Shown here: one piece after another, positions 41,086 through 50,448 of the stretch | How positions within the stretch are numbered: position 1 is the first letter of the stretch | Layout of the letters: the number at the start of each line of letters is the position of its first letter | Assembly (NCBI GenBank): GCA_017555025.1 | Contig: JAFZHC010000018.1 | Span: 1 to 64,000, forward strand | From: Akkermansia sp. | GTDB taxonomy: Bacteria > Verrucomicrobiota > Verrucomicrobiia > Verrucomicrobiales > Akkermansiaceae | Length of the DNA: 64,000 nt | Direction: 5' to 3' | Program-made: the position numbers and the translations under genes | The notes under the pieces: generated by a model | Databases searched by the model: none | The model's input: the letters and a program-made list of their open reading frames with translations, nothing else | Told to the model about the DNA's origin: nothing

Positions 41086-42156
41086 TCAGATTTTTGTCAA
41101 TTCAACGAGATAATAGGCTTCGCTGCGCCTGCCATACCATTGCCGAATGGTGCGGAGCAGGCGCCATAGCAACCAAAGACTGATGGCCAGAAAAACACCG
41201 ATGAAGCCGATGGCATTGCTGCGGTTTTCGCCGGTGTCGCGCATCACACGCGAGGGATTACCGGGGGCGTAAAGCACTTCTGTCTGTTCGCCGATGTTCC
41301 ACTCCGGTTTGGTGTCGCCGAACATATCCGTGGCTCGTACTAGTGGTGAATCTGCTGTGGGGAAGAGCAGGATGGGGTAGTAGCGATTGACTGTGCGCTT
41401 GTCCTCCTCGACGGAGCGTTTTTCGTAACCGATGATGGTGGCTGAGCTGCGCTCCCCGCTCAGGTAGAGGTTGGCTCCGGTGCGGATTACGAATGCTGGC
41501 AGAAAAATGCCGGCGGACAGGTAGAGGCCGATGAGCAGCAGCGCTATTCGAGTGCCCGGCAGGCTGTGTTCCCAACTCAGGCGGAATGTCGGGGCTGCTT
41601 GTTGAGCGGTGGTATCGGGGAGTTGTACCCCGCCATCGCGTAGCGCTGTTTCGAGCCCTTGCGTGTTGCGAATGTGGCGCAGGCCGTTCGTTCTGCTGTA
41701 GCGGCCGAGATCTTCCTCATACATCAGATAATCCCGACAGCCGTTGCTGTGTTGCTTAATTCGGCAGACGCTGTTGACTGCCAGAGGTAGAGCGTAAATC
41801 AGCGGTTTGCCCAACGGCCGGCGGTTGAGAATGAGTATGCGGCGGTTGCTGACAGCATATAAGGTGCCACCGAGTGAGGCGATGCTGTAGAGCGTGGTAA
41901 GTAGTGAAGCGCTACCCGCCACGAGAAAAAAACTCAGAACGAGTTTTGTGATGAAATCATTATCTCCATCCCCCGTTATGCCATGCATGAAGCCGAAATA
42001 GGCTCCGAAAAAAATCAGCGTTGCCAGGGCGCAGGCACCAATGGTTACATACTGATTGCTCGGGTTGGCTTGCTCACTCCATCGTATTGCCTCCCCATCC
42101 TGCAGAGCCGGGGTGAGGGCATTTTGTAGATTATCAGCTGAGATGGGATGCTTCAT
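41086..42156 (-). CDS. PH-like + DUF3592 membrane protein (satellite paralogue A)
   Basis: A 356-residue protein with two helices near residues 38-58 and 70-95, a PH-like part (GGTLYAVSNRRILILNRRPLGKPLIYALPL ... SNGCRDYLMYEEDL, then GLRHIRNTQGLETALRDGG), two more helices, and between them a DUF3592 segment (SATIIGYEKRSVEED; YYPILLFPTADSPLVRATDMFGD; EQTEVLYAPGNPSRV). The same order occurs in the 57-61 kb array. Role unknown. Starts the three-gene unit with the 40107 and ankyrin genes. Confidence 0.75.
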   Translation of the reverse strand: MKHPISADNLQNALTPALQDGEAIRWSEQANPSNQYVTIGACALATLIFFGAYFGFMHGITGDGDNDFITKLVLSFFLVAGSASLLTTLYSIASLGGTLYAVSNRRILILNRRPLGKPLIYALPLAVNSVCRIKQHSNGCRDYLMYEEDLGRYSRTNGLRHIRNTQGLETALRDGGVQLPDTTAQQAAPTFRLSWEHSLPGTRIALLLIGLYLSAGIFLPAFVIRTGANLYLSGERSSATIIGYEKRSVEEDKRTVNRYYPILLFPTADSPLVRATDMFGDTKPEWNIGEQTEVLYAPGNPSRVMRDTGENRSNAIGFIGVFLAISLWLLWRLLRTIRQWYGRRSEAYYLVELTKI

Positions 42157-42343
42157 AACAGATGTGAGATACTGTGTTTTGTACCACGTTTTATGCGGTG
42201 CGTCAAGTTTTATCGCGGTTCAATAGCTCTCTTTCATGATGATGGATTGGCGCTTGGCGAGCGTGTAGAGAGAGCGTTCAGATGCTGCCCGCAAAGTAGC
42301 TCTCCTTCAGGCCGCGCAAAGGTAAACGCGGCTTTGCTTGCAG

Positions 42344-43357
42344 TTATGAGGGCGTGCTCTGCTTGCGGTAACGCAACCGACGGCGCAGTTGGTATACAAG
42401 AGCTGCCAGAGAGCCCAGAAAAAAGAGCAGGATGAGGCCGGGCTTCACATAGCGTAGGCACGAGGCTCGTTCTGCCACGCCGGGGTTGTGGGGCAGATAA
42501 ATGATGTCCACCTGAGAGTGGAGTTCGTGTAGCGGGCGCTTGTCGCCCAGCCTGTCAATGGCTTGAGTGAGGGTGCCGTCGGCGGTGCTGAAGCGGAGCA
42601 CGGGGTGGTAGCGAGTGACGGATTTGCGAACCTTGCCGCCTTCCGTTTTTGCCTGAACGTCGTAGTCAACGACAGTAGCCGTGGCGGGTTGCCCTAGCAC
42701 ATCCAGCTGCAGTTCTTCACTCGTTTGTAAGAGGTACAGGGTATTACCGAGTATCAGCAACGGTATCAGGGCGAATATCGCCAGTTTTTTGCAGCTAGGC
42801 GGCGGGGTGGGGGTGGCCTGGTCAGTGCTTGGTAACTGCACTCCGCAGCGCTTGAGCTGATGTTCAAACTCAGCCACATTTTGCACGCCGATGAACCCTG
42901 TGGGGATGGTAAGGCGTCCTATGTGTTGCTGCATCAGCATGTAGTCCGCACTTCCGTTCTTACGCCGTTTTACTTCAAAAACCATATTTTGAGTAATGCG
43001 TGTGGAGTTTGTTATGCGCCCCACCAAGGGATAATGGATGATGATGTGGGCATGGCTGCGCGTGAGAACATACACGGTGCGATAATTGCACAGCATATGG
43101 CCAACAATCAGCAATAGGCAGAGCGCGGATATCGCAGGAAATATCAGCAGCTTTTCTGCCTCCTCGGGCAGCATTCCGCCGGGTTCCGTGCAATCGAGCA
43201 CCAGCAGCCAATATATCAACAGAAGGGGAATATTGCACACTATCAGCAACATCGTCAATTCATCATTAAGCTTGCGCCTTCGTTCTGACCATAGTACTTC
43301 TACCTCCTTTTGTGGAGTGCTTTTCTGTTCATTGTCGGCCTGTTGGGTAGCGTGCAT
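42344..43357 (-). CDS. PH-like + DUF3592 membrane protein (satellite paralogue B)
   Basis: A 337-residue protein with the same plan as its neighbour: two helices (about 35-60, 72-95), a PH-like part (TVYVLTRSHAHIIIHYPLVG ... NGSADYMLMQQHIGRLTIPTGFIGVQNVAEFEHQLKRCG), a helix, a DUF3592 segment (ATATVVDYDVQAKTEGG; RYHPVLRFSTADGTLTQAIDRLGD; VDIIYLPHNPGVAERASC) and a final helix with an Arg-rich end. The start at 43357 (MHATQQADNE) was chosen by comparison; an ATG 26 codons upstream gives an uncharacteristic extension. The gap to the next gene (about 190 bases) suggests its own transcript. Confidence 0.72.
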   Translation of the reverse strand: MHATQQADNEQKSTPQKEVEVLWSERRRKLNDELTMLLIVCNIPLLLIYWLLVLDCTEPGGMLPEEAEKLLIFPAISALCLLLIVGHMLCNYRTVYVLTRSHAHIIIHYPLVGRITNSTRITQNMVFEVKRRKNGSADYMLMQQHIGRLTIPTGFIGVQNVAEFEHQLKRCGVQLPSTDQATPTPPPSCKKLAIFALIPLLILGNTLYLLQTSEELQLDVLGQPATATVVDYDVQAKTEGGKVRKSVTRYHPVLRFSTADGTLTQAIDRLGDKRPLHELHSQVDIIYLPHNPGVAERASCLRYVKPGLILLFFLGSLAALVYQLRRRLRYRKQSTPS

Positions 43358-43524
43358 GTGGGGATTATATAGGCCGTCTACCTGATTGTCAAATGTTTGT
43401 TTGGGGTAGTCGTATGACTGATAGCCTTTTTGCAAAAATAGCGAAACTAATGCTCGCTTGATTGATAAACCCGAGTTTGCGCAAGCGGTATTTGTTAGCG
43501 TGTATTTTGTGGTGTGCTCCCGAA

Positions 43525-44109
43525 TTATTCATCTTCCCCTTTATCAGGTCTGAACACCCCCTCATATACTGACTTGCCATAATTTTTCATTTCATCATCG
43601 TAAAATTTCTTACAATGTACGGAGATAAGTGCATCTAACCACCCGGGTAGCATAGCATCCAATCGATAAGCTTCTGATGCAGAGTTAGTCAGATGAGCCT
43701 CTTCTTCTGCCCTCGCAATGTAAAGGGGGAATTCGGCAGTTTCGCCAAAGCTGTTAGTCGCCAGGTACAAAGGTTTTCCTTGCTTATATCCCTTAATCTT
43801 AATTTCATTTTTCGCAAACAGAACAATTTGTTTTGTTTTTTCATGATAGTAGATGTGGTATCGGGTTTCTCCGCCATGCACATCTGCGCGTTTCAAATGG
43901 AAAGTTTTTCTTGCTTTGCGGTCAGAATCGCCATCGAAGGCATGATTAACAATCTGCCATCCTGTACTACGGATTTGTTGTTGAAGCTCAGGTTCGTAAT
44001 AATCCTGACCAGCCGTTACGGTCAGAACATTCTGCTGACAAGAGACGCAAAAAAGGCAACTAACCATGTACAACAAACATGGAACGGTCAAAAAGAATCT
44101 ACTCATCAT
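43525..44109 (-). CDS. Putative lipoprotein, unknown function
   Basis: A 194-residue protein beginning with a lipoprotein-type signal (MMSRFFLTVPCLLYMVSCLFCVSC; the cysteine near residue 24 is the likely lipid site). The mature part is mostly polar with strands such as TRYHIYYHEKTKQIVLFAKNEIKIKGYKQGKPLYL. It is A/T-richer than the core genes, as are the surrounding spacers, consistent with acquired DNA. No family recognised; a second Met directly follows the first. Confidence 0.6.
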   Translation of the reverse strand: MMSRFFLTVPCLLYMVSCLFCVSCQQNVLTVTAGQDYYEPELQQQIRSTGWQIVNHAFDGDSDRKARKTFHLKRADVHGGETRYHIYYHEKTKQIVLFAKNEIKIKGYKQGKPLYLATNSFGETAEFPLYIARAEEEAHLTNSASEAYRLDAMLPGWLDALISVHCKKFYDDEMKNYGKSVYEGVFRPDKGEDE

Positions 44110-44277
44110 TATCTATCTCCTATGCTCATGGTAATACTCCCCGGAACCGAATCCGCAACAAAAAATTGCACACAATGGGGATTTCCTAATAAATAGGCGT
44201 TTGCCGCAGGCATATTGTTGCGCATTTTTTTGCATTTTGTTGCCAATGTTATACAAACATACACTTGCAAGGGGCTC

Positions 44278-45195
44278 TTACTTGAAAACAATGTTGCGGG
44301 CGGCTTCGTAAATATCATCCTGCGTAATATCACCTTCTTTCAGCGAGGGTAAGTTGGCGACTGATGCCGATTCACTCCACCAACCGGCCAGACTGCCGAG
44401 TGCAAGGAACTCAGCAAAGGTGGTGCAGTTTTTCAACAATTGCAGCAGGTCGTGAGCCTCGTGAAACTGGGTCCACACATCGTCATCCGCACGCACAAGG
44501 CGGGCCATCTGGTTAAGTAGTTTTTTAATCCGGTAGGGGCGTGGGGTGGTGTATTCTACTTCAACGGCCCAAAAGTTCTCGTCATTCCTGTGGCGCAGGC
44601 GGTTCCAGAGGTTGGGTTTGTGTAGTGAATGAACCCGCACAACTTGCTGGCATAGACCTTCTGTATACAGCGTGCTGCCGGGAGCTTCGAGCTGGAAATC
44701 GGCACTTTTTTTGGGAAGCTCGGAGGGAGCACTAATAAGTTGGGGGATTTCATCCTCGCCTACCAGTAGCAGGGGAAAGGTGAGTTGAAGTTGCCGGCAG
44801 TAGGGGCCGCGAGGCTTTCGCTTGGGGGCTGGCTTTTCCCGAAGATGAAGGATGAATCCCAGAAGGGGCGTGATGATGAGGTGGGGAATGGAGCCATAAT
44901 CTATCAGAAGGCCTAGCCCCGCAGCCAGCGCTGATATTACATGCGGATTGTCACTCCATCCCAACTTTTGCAGGAGTGAGACGAATAGTTCAGGGACGCC
45001 GGCCGCGAGGATGCTAAGGCCGCCAAGGAGGCAGAGACCGCCCAGAAAGGGAACAATGCAGTCCTCCCTCCAACGGCGAGGATTGCGCCATTTCTCCCAC
45101 ACCCAGATGCAGATATTACCCCAGTTGAGCAGAGACAGCAGTACCCCGGGGATGAGGAAAAGGCAGGAGAAAGAGATGCAGAAGATTTTTTCCAT
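44278..45195 (-). CDS. Membrane protein, unknown function
   Basis: A 305-residue protein with an N-terminal helix (FCISFSCLFLIPGVLLSLLNW), two or three further helices up to residue 115 (FLGGLCLLGGLSILAAGVPELF; SALAAGLGLLIDYGSIPHLIITPLLGFIL) and a soluble C-terminal half rich in charged residues (KKLLNQMARLVRADDDVWTQFHEAHDLLQLLKN). Not recognised as a known family. It stands alone in the accessory stretch. Confidence 0.58.
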   Translation of the reverse strand: MEKIFCISFSCLFLIPGVLLSLLNWGNICIWVWEKWRNPRRWREDCIVPFLGGLCLLGGLSILAAGVPELFVSLLQKLGWSDNPHVISALAAGLGLLIDYGSIPHLIITPLLGFILHLREKPAPKRKPRGPYCRQLQLTFPLLLVGEDEIPQLISAPSELPKKSADFQLEAPGSTLYTEGLCQQVVRVHSLHKPNLWNRLRHRNDENFWAVEVEYTTPRPYRIKKLLNQMARLVRADDDVWTQFHEAHDLLQLLKNCTTFAEFLALGSLAGWWSESASVANLPSLKEGDITQDDIYEAARNIVFK

Positions 45196-45293
45196 GTCTG
45201 CTTATATTTAGACATCTCCACCGAAAAATCGCAACAAAAAAGTGCAAAGATAGTGATTTTCTGGCACACCTTTGCCCTCCCCCTGAGCAACTC

Positions 45294-45325
45294 GCCCCCG
45301 CGGAGCAGGGCTCGGCGGGGGCGGG
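45294..45325. repeat. 32-bp hairpin repeat, copy 1
   Basis: Sequence GCCCCCGC ... GCGGGGGCGGG with an inner palindrome GCCCCCGC/GCGGGGGC. It is identical over 32 bp to a copy at 46296-46327, in the same orientation; the two flank the rhuM pseudogene. Confidence 0.88.
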
Positions 45326-45331
45326 CATGAA

Positions 45332-46229
45332 TCACATCAGCTCCTGCATGCGGCGGATTTCTTTATCGAAGTCGGAGTCGATGATTTGCGTGCGGTTGAA
45401 GATATCGTATTCAGCCTCGGCTTTAGTGTGGGCGTCTTTTTGCGAGATGCGTGCTTTATCCGGCAGGATGTCATAGCGGCGGAAGGAAAGGAAGGCGTTG
45501 ACGCTCTCCGAGAATTCAGGCTACGGTGACGTCAGATTTCAGGATGCGGCCATCGGGTGCGTTTTTCCATGTTTTAAGCCTCATGTGGTCTTTGGTGTGG
45601 TCGGCTTCGCTCCAGATGATTTCAGCCGCAGTTTTGCCGGTGATGGCGTAGTGAAATTTGTTCTGCACCATGGAGTAGAAGAGGCGCGTTTCCTTTGCCT
45701 GTCGGTCGTAATCGATGCTGCATTCGGCGAAGATGTCGGTAATTTGTTGCCAGATGCGGCGCTTACTGGCGCGGACTCGCTCCAGAAGTTCGCGGAAGTA
45801 ATCTTTGCCGAAAGTTGTTTTGCCTTGTTTAAGGCGCTCGTCGTCCATAACGAACCCTTTGCGGATATATTCATTGAGCGTCTTAGTTGCCCATTGTCGG
45901 AAAACAGTAGCCTTTCGGGAATTAACACGGTATCCGACGGAAATAATGGCGTCGAGATTGTAGAACTTTGTCGTGTATGTTTTGCCGTCTGTTGCAGTAT
46001 GTGCAAAATTTGCACATACTGATGATTCTTCCAGTTCAAACGATTGGAAAATATTTTTCAGGTGTTTAGAGACAACGCTTCTTTCTACCTCAAACAATTC
46101 GGCTATGGCTTTTTGGCTAGCCCATAGTGTCTCGTCTTTTATGTAAACTTGAATGTTTACTTGCTCTTCCGTCGAATGGTAGAGGCAGAATGAGAGTGCG
46201 TGGCTGAGAGTGGAAGTGGCGCTCTTCAT
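45332..46229 (-). pseudogene. Virulence RhuM family protein, broken
   Basis: RhuM-type proteins (about 330 residues) have an N-terminal DNA-binding-like domain and a conserved C-terminal part; function is unclear. Here residues 1-237 (45516-46229) match to KNAPDGRILKSDVTVA and then stop. After the stop, in a frame shifted by one base, the family's C-terminus continues (EFSESVNAFLSFRRYDILPDK ... DSDFDKEIRRMQELM, ending at 45332). The approximately 45 residues that normally join these parts are missing, so a deletion with a frameshift destroyed the gene. The intact N-terminal part could still be expressed. The first residues MKSATSTLSHALSF may be in-frame upstream sequence. Confidence 0.85.
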
Positions 46230-46295
46230 GTGAGAATGATAGCATTTATGCGTCTAATTGTCAATAAGTTAATTGGTGTAATTTAAGGTGTAAAT

Positions 46296-46327
46296 GCCCC
46301 CGCGGAGCAGGGCTCGGCGGGGGCGGG
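46296..46327. repeat. 32-bp hairpin repeat, copy 2
   Basis: Identical to the copy at 45294-45325. Here it also lies 26 bases downstream of the glucan phosphorylase stop (minus strand) and may serve as its terminator although there is no T run. Confidence 0.88.
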
Positions 46328-46352
46328 AAAGGTGAGGTGTGTAAGTGGTGGC

Positions 46353-48029
46353 TTACACGTTGTACATCTTGGTATAGTACTCATCGGCCATGCGATCGGA
46401 GTTGAAGGCGGGGTCGATGTCCTCCATCGCGTTGAAGACGATGTCGTTCCAGCTATCGCGGTTGTCGTAGTAGAGGGGGAGTACCTTGGATTCGAGGATG
46501 TTGTAGAAGTGGTCGCGGTCGGAGCGGTCGCGAGCTTCGGGGGAGAGGCCTTCCTTGGCTTCGGGAATCATGAAGCAGTTCTGGCCGTCGCGGGCGAACT
46601 CGCGCACCCAGCCATCGTTGGTGGAGATGGTGATGGTGCCGTTCATGGCGGCGGACATACCGGAGGTGCCGGAGGCCTCGCGGGTGACAACGGGGTTGTT
46701 GAGCCAGATGTCGGCGCCGTTCTTGAGCAGGCGGGAGAGGGCGAGCTCATAACCGGTGAGTACGGCGCAGCGCGGGTATTTCTCGCTGAGCTTGTTAAGC
46801 TTGTTGAAAATGTCCACGGCCGTGAAGTCGGTGGGGTAGGGTTTGCCGGCCCAAATCATCTGCACGGGGCGGTTGGTGCGCTGGAGCATGCGCTCGAACA
46901 TGACCGGGTTTTCTGTAATGAGGGCGGGGCGCTTGTAAGCGGCAAAGCGGCGTGCCCATACGATGGTGAGGGTGTCCTGATCGAAGAGATGGCCGGTTTG
47001 CTCGCCTACCATACGGAAGAGGTCTTTCTTGAGGGCACGCTTGCGAGCCATGAAGGCGCGTTTGTCGCGGGCAGCAAAGGCCTCGGCCAGCTCGGCATCC
47101 TGCCAGTAGGAGACATTCTGAGCGTTGGTTACATGGGTGATGGGGCAGATGTCGCTATAGCCCTGCCACATCTGGCGGGAGACTTCGCCGTGCAGTTCGC
47201 TGACGCCGTTGGCCATGTGCGAGAGGCGCAGGGCAGCGAGGGTGTAGTTGAACGTTTGCTCGTTGGGGTCGAGCTTGAGCATGCTGCGCACCTGGTCGAG
47301 GGAGAGGCCATCGAAGAAAGAGAAGTTGGCCATGAGGTTGATATCCATCTTCTCGTTACCGGCTTCCTCGGGGGTGTGAGTGGTGAAGACGAAGCGCTTG
47401 CGCACTTCCTCCACGTTGCCGCCGTTGCGGGCGAGCATGTTGAAGGCAGCGCCGATGGCGTGAGCCTCGTTCATGTGGTAAATCTCGGGTTCTACGCCGA
47501 GCTCCTCAAAGAGTCGGGCACCACCCTGACCCAGCACGATGTACTGGGAGATGCGGGTCATGGGGTTGCTGTCGTACAGGCGCTGGGTGATGGAGCGGCT
47601 GATGGCGTCGTTCTCCGGCAGGTCGGTGCTCAGGAAGAACATGGGAGCGGTGTCGAACACCTCGGGGCGCAGGTAGTAAGCCTTAACCCACACGGGGGTG
47701 TTGCAGATGTTGATGAGGAACTTGAGGTTGTGATCCTCGAGGAAGGCATATTCCTTCTTGCGGTACTGTACAGCCATCGAGCCGTCTTCGGCGCGAATCT
47801 GGTTGTAATAGCCGTAGGACCAGAGGATACCGACGCCTACGAGGTTTTGGCGCAGGGTACCTGCTGAGCGCATGTGGGAGCCCGCAAGGTAGCCAAGGCC
47901 GCCGGAGTAGATTTTGAAAACGTTGTCAATGGCGTACTCCATGCAGAAGTAAGCCACAGATTTGCTGTACTTGGGGTCAATCTCGTACGGATGGGCGTAC
48001 TGAGCCGGTAAAAAAGAGGAGGTGCTCAT
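46353..48029 (-). CDS. Alpha-glucan phosphorylase homologue (GT35) lacking the PLP lysine
   Basis: A 558-residue member of the short bacterial alpha-glucan phosphorylase group. Conserved blocks: VAYFCMEYAIDNVFKIYSGGLGYLAG, YHMNEAHAIGAAFNML, VFTTHTPEEAGNEK, WARRFAAYKRPALI with the phosphate-site Arg/Lys, and TREASGTSGMSAAMNG near residues 449-464. In phosphorylases the last motif reads ...GMK or ...NMK and its lysine binds pyridoxal phosphate; here that position is Ser459 (codon TCC). All other motifs are kept. The protein may therefore be a PLP-independent glycosyltransferase or inactive. It lies alone, with the hairpin repeat downstream. Confidence 0.85.
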   Translation of the reverse strand: MSTSSFLPAQYAHPYEIDPKYSKSVAYFCMEYAIDNVFKIYSGGLGYLAGSHMRSAGTLRQNLVGVGILWSYGYYNQIRAEDGSMAVQYRKKEYAFLEDHNLKFLINICNTPVWVKAYYLRPEVFDTAPMFFLSTDLPENDAISRSITQRLYDSNPMTRISQYIVLGQGGARLFEELGVEPEIYHMNEAHAIGAAFNMLARNGGNVEEVRKRFVFTTHTPEEAGNEKMDINLMANFSFFDGLSLDQVRSMLKLDPNEQTFNYTLAALRLSHMANGVSELHGEVSRQMWQGYSDICPITHVTNAQNVSYWQDAELAEAFAARDKRAFMARKRALKKDLFRMVGEQTGHLFDQDTLTIVWARRFAAYKRPALITENPVMFERMLQRTNRPVQMIWAGKPYPTDFTAVDIFNKLNKLSEKYPRCAVLTGYELALSRLLKNGADIWLNNPVVTREASGTSGMSAAMNGTITISTNDGWVREFARDGQNCFMIPEAKEGLSPEARDRSDRDHFYNILESKVLPLYYDNRDSWNDIVFNAMEDIDPAFNSDRMADEYYTKMYNV

Positions 48030-48156
48030 CTTTTGGTATATATCTTTTTCGCGTTTAGATGTGGAGCCGCGAGCCCGATAGCAAAAGCGCGTTCCACAGT
48101 CGCCATTTATACACTAACACGGTGCTTCGGGAAAGAAAAAAATGCGCCATGTTGAG

Positions 48157-48212
48157 GTACGAGGCGAGATTTTCTCTTTTTGGCGGATTTTCGGAAATAT
48201 CTCACCTCGTAC
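48157..48212. repeat. Interrupted palindrome between glgP-like gene and RHH gene
   Basis: GTACGAGG-c-GAGAT (48157-48170) pairs with ATCTC-a-CCTCGTAC (48199-48212), 13 of 14 positions, around a 28-base AT-rich core. It lies just downstream of the ribbon-helix-helix gene, and the minus-strand continuation has a T-rich stretch at 48135-48142. It could be a terminator or a binding site. Confidence 0.6.
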
Positions 48213-48225
48213 CCGGTGTTATTTT

Positions 48226-48453
48226 TCATGCCTGCGAGGCAAATGAGGTGCCGTTGCCTGTGGCATCGATGTGCTGCACCAGCTCGAAGAGGTTGAGTGC
48301 GGCAACGTCTTCTTGCTCGACATAGCGTAGAAAGTCTTCCAGGGCGGCGGCGATGAAAGCGGTGCGGCTCTCGGAAGTGAGAGCGAGCATGGCATTTTCG
48401 AGGCGTGCACGCTGAGAAGCGGAACAACGGAATGTGATGGATTTCTGATTCAT
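48226..48453 (-). CDS. Small ribbon-helix-helix-like protein
   Basis: A 75-residue protein starting MNQKSITFRCSASQRARLENAMLALTSESRTAFIAAALEDFL, a layout of one strand and two helices typical of CopG/DUF1778-like ribbon-helix-helix DNA-binding proteins, followed by a short acidic tail (EQEDVAALNLFELVQHIDA). Such proteins often act as antitoxins, but no toxin gene is adjacent. The start at 48453 was chosen because the domain begins there; the longer frame encodes a hydrophobic stretch unlike the family. Confidence 0.65.
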   Translation of the reverse strand: MNQKSITFRCSASQRARLENAMLALTSESRTAFIAAALEDFLRYVEQEDVAALNLFELVQHIDATGNGTSFASQA

Positions 48454-48560
48454 GGCAGCTGCAGAATAGCAGATAAAAACGAGGGGGTGAAGTAGAGTTA
48501 CAAGTATTGCACCTAATATCTGTTGCCCGGTCACAAAAGGCGATATATGATGGCGACGCT

Positions 48561-48851
48561 ATGAAGCAGATACGCAATATCACTCGTTTCACCTATGAGT
48601 TCACATCCTTTCAGGGATGGAGGGTTACACTGTGCCGCAACCAGCTGCACTTTACTCGTTATTTTTCTGATAAACAATACGGCAGCGAGAGCAAATCGCT
48701 CGAGGCTGCCGTAGAAACCCGTAACAAGGTGCTGGAGTGCCTGCGCCGCTACCCGGGTAAGCCTGAGCTGGCTTTTGCCGAGTGCCGTGAGGAGCAGCCC
48801 ATAAGCTGTTACCCCAGCGGTTTACGCCCCCGTAAACTTGCTAGGAACTGA
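48561..48851 (+). CDS. Small AP2-like DNA-binding domain protein
   Basis: A 96-residue basic protein. Residues 10-52 (YEFTSFQGWRVTLCRNQLHFTRYFSDKQYGSESKSLEAAVETRNKVLE) show the bacterial AP2-like pattern: a GW strand, a second strand with FxxxFSD, YGS, and a helix. A polar C-terminal tail follows (SCYPSGLRPRKLARN). Such domains usually occur in homing endonucleases or integrases; here it is free-standing. The start MKQIRNITRF at 48561 follows the family; upstream Met codons exist. It converges on gadB. Confidence 0.65.
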   Translation: MKQIRNITRFTYEFTSFQGWRVTLCRNQLHFTRYFSDKQYGSESKSLEAAVETRNKVLECLRRYPGKPELAFAECREEQPISCYPSGLRPRKLARN

Positions 48852-48870
48852 GGGCGGCAGGTGGTGAGTC

Positions 48871-48916
48871 GCGCCCCCGGATGAGGCGGGTATGTCTGCC
48901 GGCTCCGGGGGTGCGC
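48871..48916. terminator. GC-rich hairpin between the AP2-like gene and gadB
   Basis: GCGCCCCCGGA (48871-48881) pairs with TCCGGGGGTGCGC (48904-48916) with one bulged base. It sits between converging genes, but lacks a T run. Confidence 0.5.
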
Positions 48917-48936
48917 TCGCCATCGCACTTGTTGCG

Positions 48937-50325
48937 TCAGGTATGCTTGAAGGTCATGGCCTCTTGTTCCTCCACATGCTGTGCCGGGGCATGCTTGGCA
49001 AGAAAGTCCATAGCGCGTTTGACGTCTTCAATGAGCAGGGCTGCCATGTCCATGGTGAAGCCTCGGCGCACCATCACGCGCATGACCACCACATCTTCCA
49101 CATTGGCCGGTAGGCTGAAGGCCGGTACTTGCCAGCCGCGCATGCGCAGACGGTCTGACAGCTCGTAGAGGTTATAGCCGGGGTTGTAACCTTTTTTCAT
49201 ACAGAAGCAGACGGCGGGGATGTCTGTCTCGGGGTTGCCGGTGGCGATGAACTCGAATTTACCGAGTTTTTTGAATTCCTTGTGCAGGTAGCGGGCTACG
49301 TTATAGGCAGCATCGTGAATGCGCTTGTAGCCATCCTTACCCAATCGGCTGAAGGTGTAGTACTGGGAGATAACCTGACCTGCGGGGCGTGAGAAGTTCA
49401 GCGCAATGGTCGGTACGCTGCCACCCAGGTAGTTGACGGCAAAGGTGAGGTCTTTGGGCAGGTCGGCAACATCTCGCCATATGACCCAGCCGCAGCCTAC
49501 CGGTGCCAGCCCGTATTTGTGGCCGCTGGAGCTGATGGATTTAACACGCTTGAGGCGGAAGTCAAAGGGGATGTCCGGTGCGGTGAAGGGGGCAAGAAAA
49601 CCACCACTGGCTGCGTCCACATGGACGTCGACATCCGGGCCGCCACCGGCTGCCAGGGCATCCAGCGCCTTGCAGATGGGCTCGGGGAATTCATATTGGC
49701 CGGTATAGGTTACACCAAAGGTCGGAACGACGCAGATGGTGTTTTCATCTACCCGCTTGAGCATTTCTTCTTCGTTCATGCAGTAGCAGGAGTGGCTCAT
49801 GGGTACCTCGCGCATTTCCACATCCCAGTAGCGGCAGAACTTATGCCAGCATATCTGTACCGGGCCGCAGACCAAATTGGGTTTGTCGCAGGGTTTTCCT
49901 TCCTTGCGGCGGCGGGCTCGCCATCGCCAAAGTGCAGCCATGCCGCCCAGCATGCAGGCTTCGCTCGAGCCGATGGTGGAGCAACCTATGGGAGTTTGGT
50001 CGGCTGGTACATTCCAAAGATCGGCAATCATGCGTACACAGCGTTGCTCAATTTCGGCGCATTGCGGGTACTCATCTTTGTCAATCATATTTTTAGAGAT
50101 GCTGATATCCATCAGCCTGTGTACCCAGGAGTCGTCCCAGGTCTGGCAGAAGGTAGCCAGATTCTGGCGGGCATTGCCATCCAGCAGCAGCTCGTCTTTA
50201 ATCAGTTGAAAGGCATCTTCCGGGCGCATGGCCTGCTCGGGGAAATGGCTGGTGGGAAGTGGTTTTGCCACATCTGCCGAGCCGAAGATGCTCACCGTTT
50301 CGTTATCGGGGGTGCATTTTTTCAT
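48937..50325 (-). CDS. gadB: Glutamate decarboxylase
   Basis: The enzyme converts glutamate to GABA and CO2 with PLP, consuming a proton (acid resistance). The 462-residue protein matches GadB in length. Visible marks: [30 protein letters not shown] with the PLP-contacting Asp, [13 protein letters not shown] with the PLP lysine, and [20 protein letters not shown]. The start [16 protein letters not shown] at 50325 was chosen by family length; the open frame continues upstream without homology. No glutamate/GABA antiporter gene is next to it. Confidence 0.94.
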   Translation of the reverse strand: MKKCTPDNETVSIFGSADVAKPLPTSHFPEQAMRPEDAFQLIKDELLLDGNARQNLATFCQTWDDSWVHRLMDISISKNMIDKDEYPQCAEIEQRCVRMIADLWNVPADQTPIGCSTIGSSEACMLGGMAALWRWRARRRKEGKPCDKPNLVCGPVQICWHKFCRYWDVEMREVPMSHSCYCMNEEEMLKRVDENTICVVPTFGVTYTGQYEFPEPICKALDALAAGGGPDVDVHVDAASGGFLAPFTAPDIPFDFRLKRVKSISSSGHKYGLAPVGCGWVIWRDVADLPKDLTFAVNYLGGSVPTIALNFSRPAGQVISQYYTFSRLGKDGYKRIHDAAYNVARYLHKEFKKLGKFEFIATGNPETDIPAVCFCMKKGYNPGYNLYELSDRLRMRGWQVPAFSLPANVEDVVVMRVMVRRGFTMDMAALLIEDVKRAMDFLAKHAPAQHVEEQEAMTFKHT

Positions 50326-50448
50326 GGTCGTTGGGTGAGATGACTCTGTGGGGCGATGTGTGCAAAAACGCATATATCCAGTTGAAGGGGGGTGTCTTTT
50401 GCCTGTTTTTGAGAAAGGGGCGGGGGGTGGTGCGTCATATACGGCGAG

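Noticed and set aside
42148..42435. Short plus-strand frame in the 42.2 kb spacer
   Set aside because: No homology, overlaps genes on the other strand at both ends, no promoter or start signal.
46332..47867. Long open frame antisense to the glucan phosphorylase homologue
   Set aside because: Low-complexity Val/Gly/His-rich shadow without family motifs.
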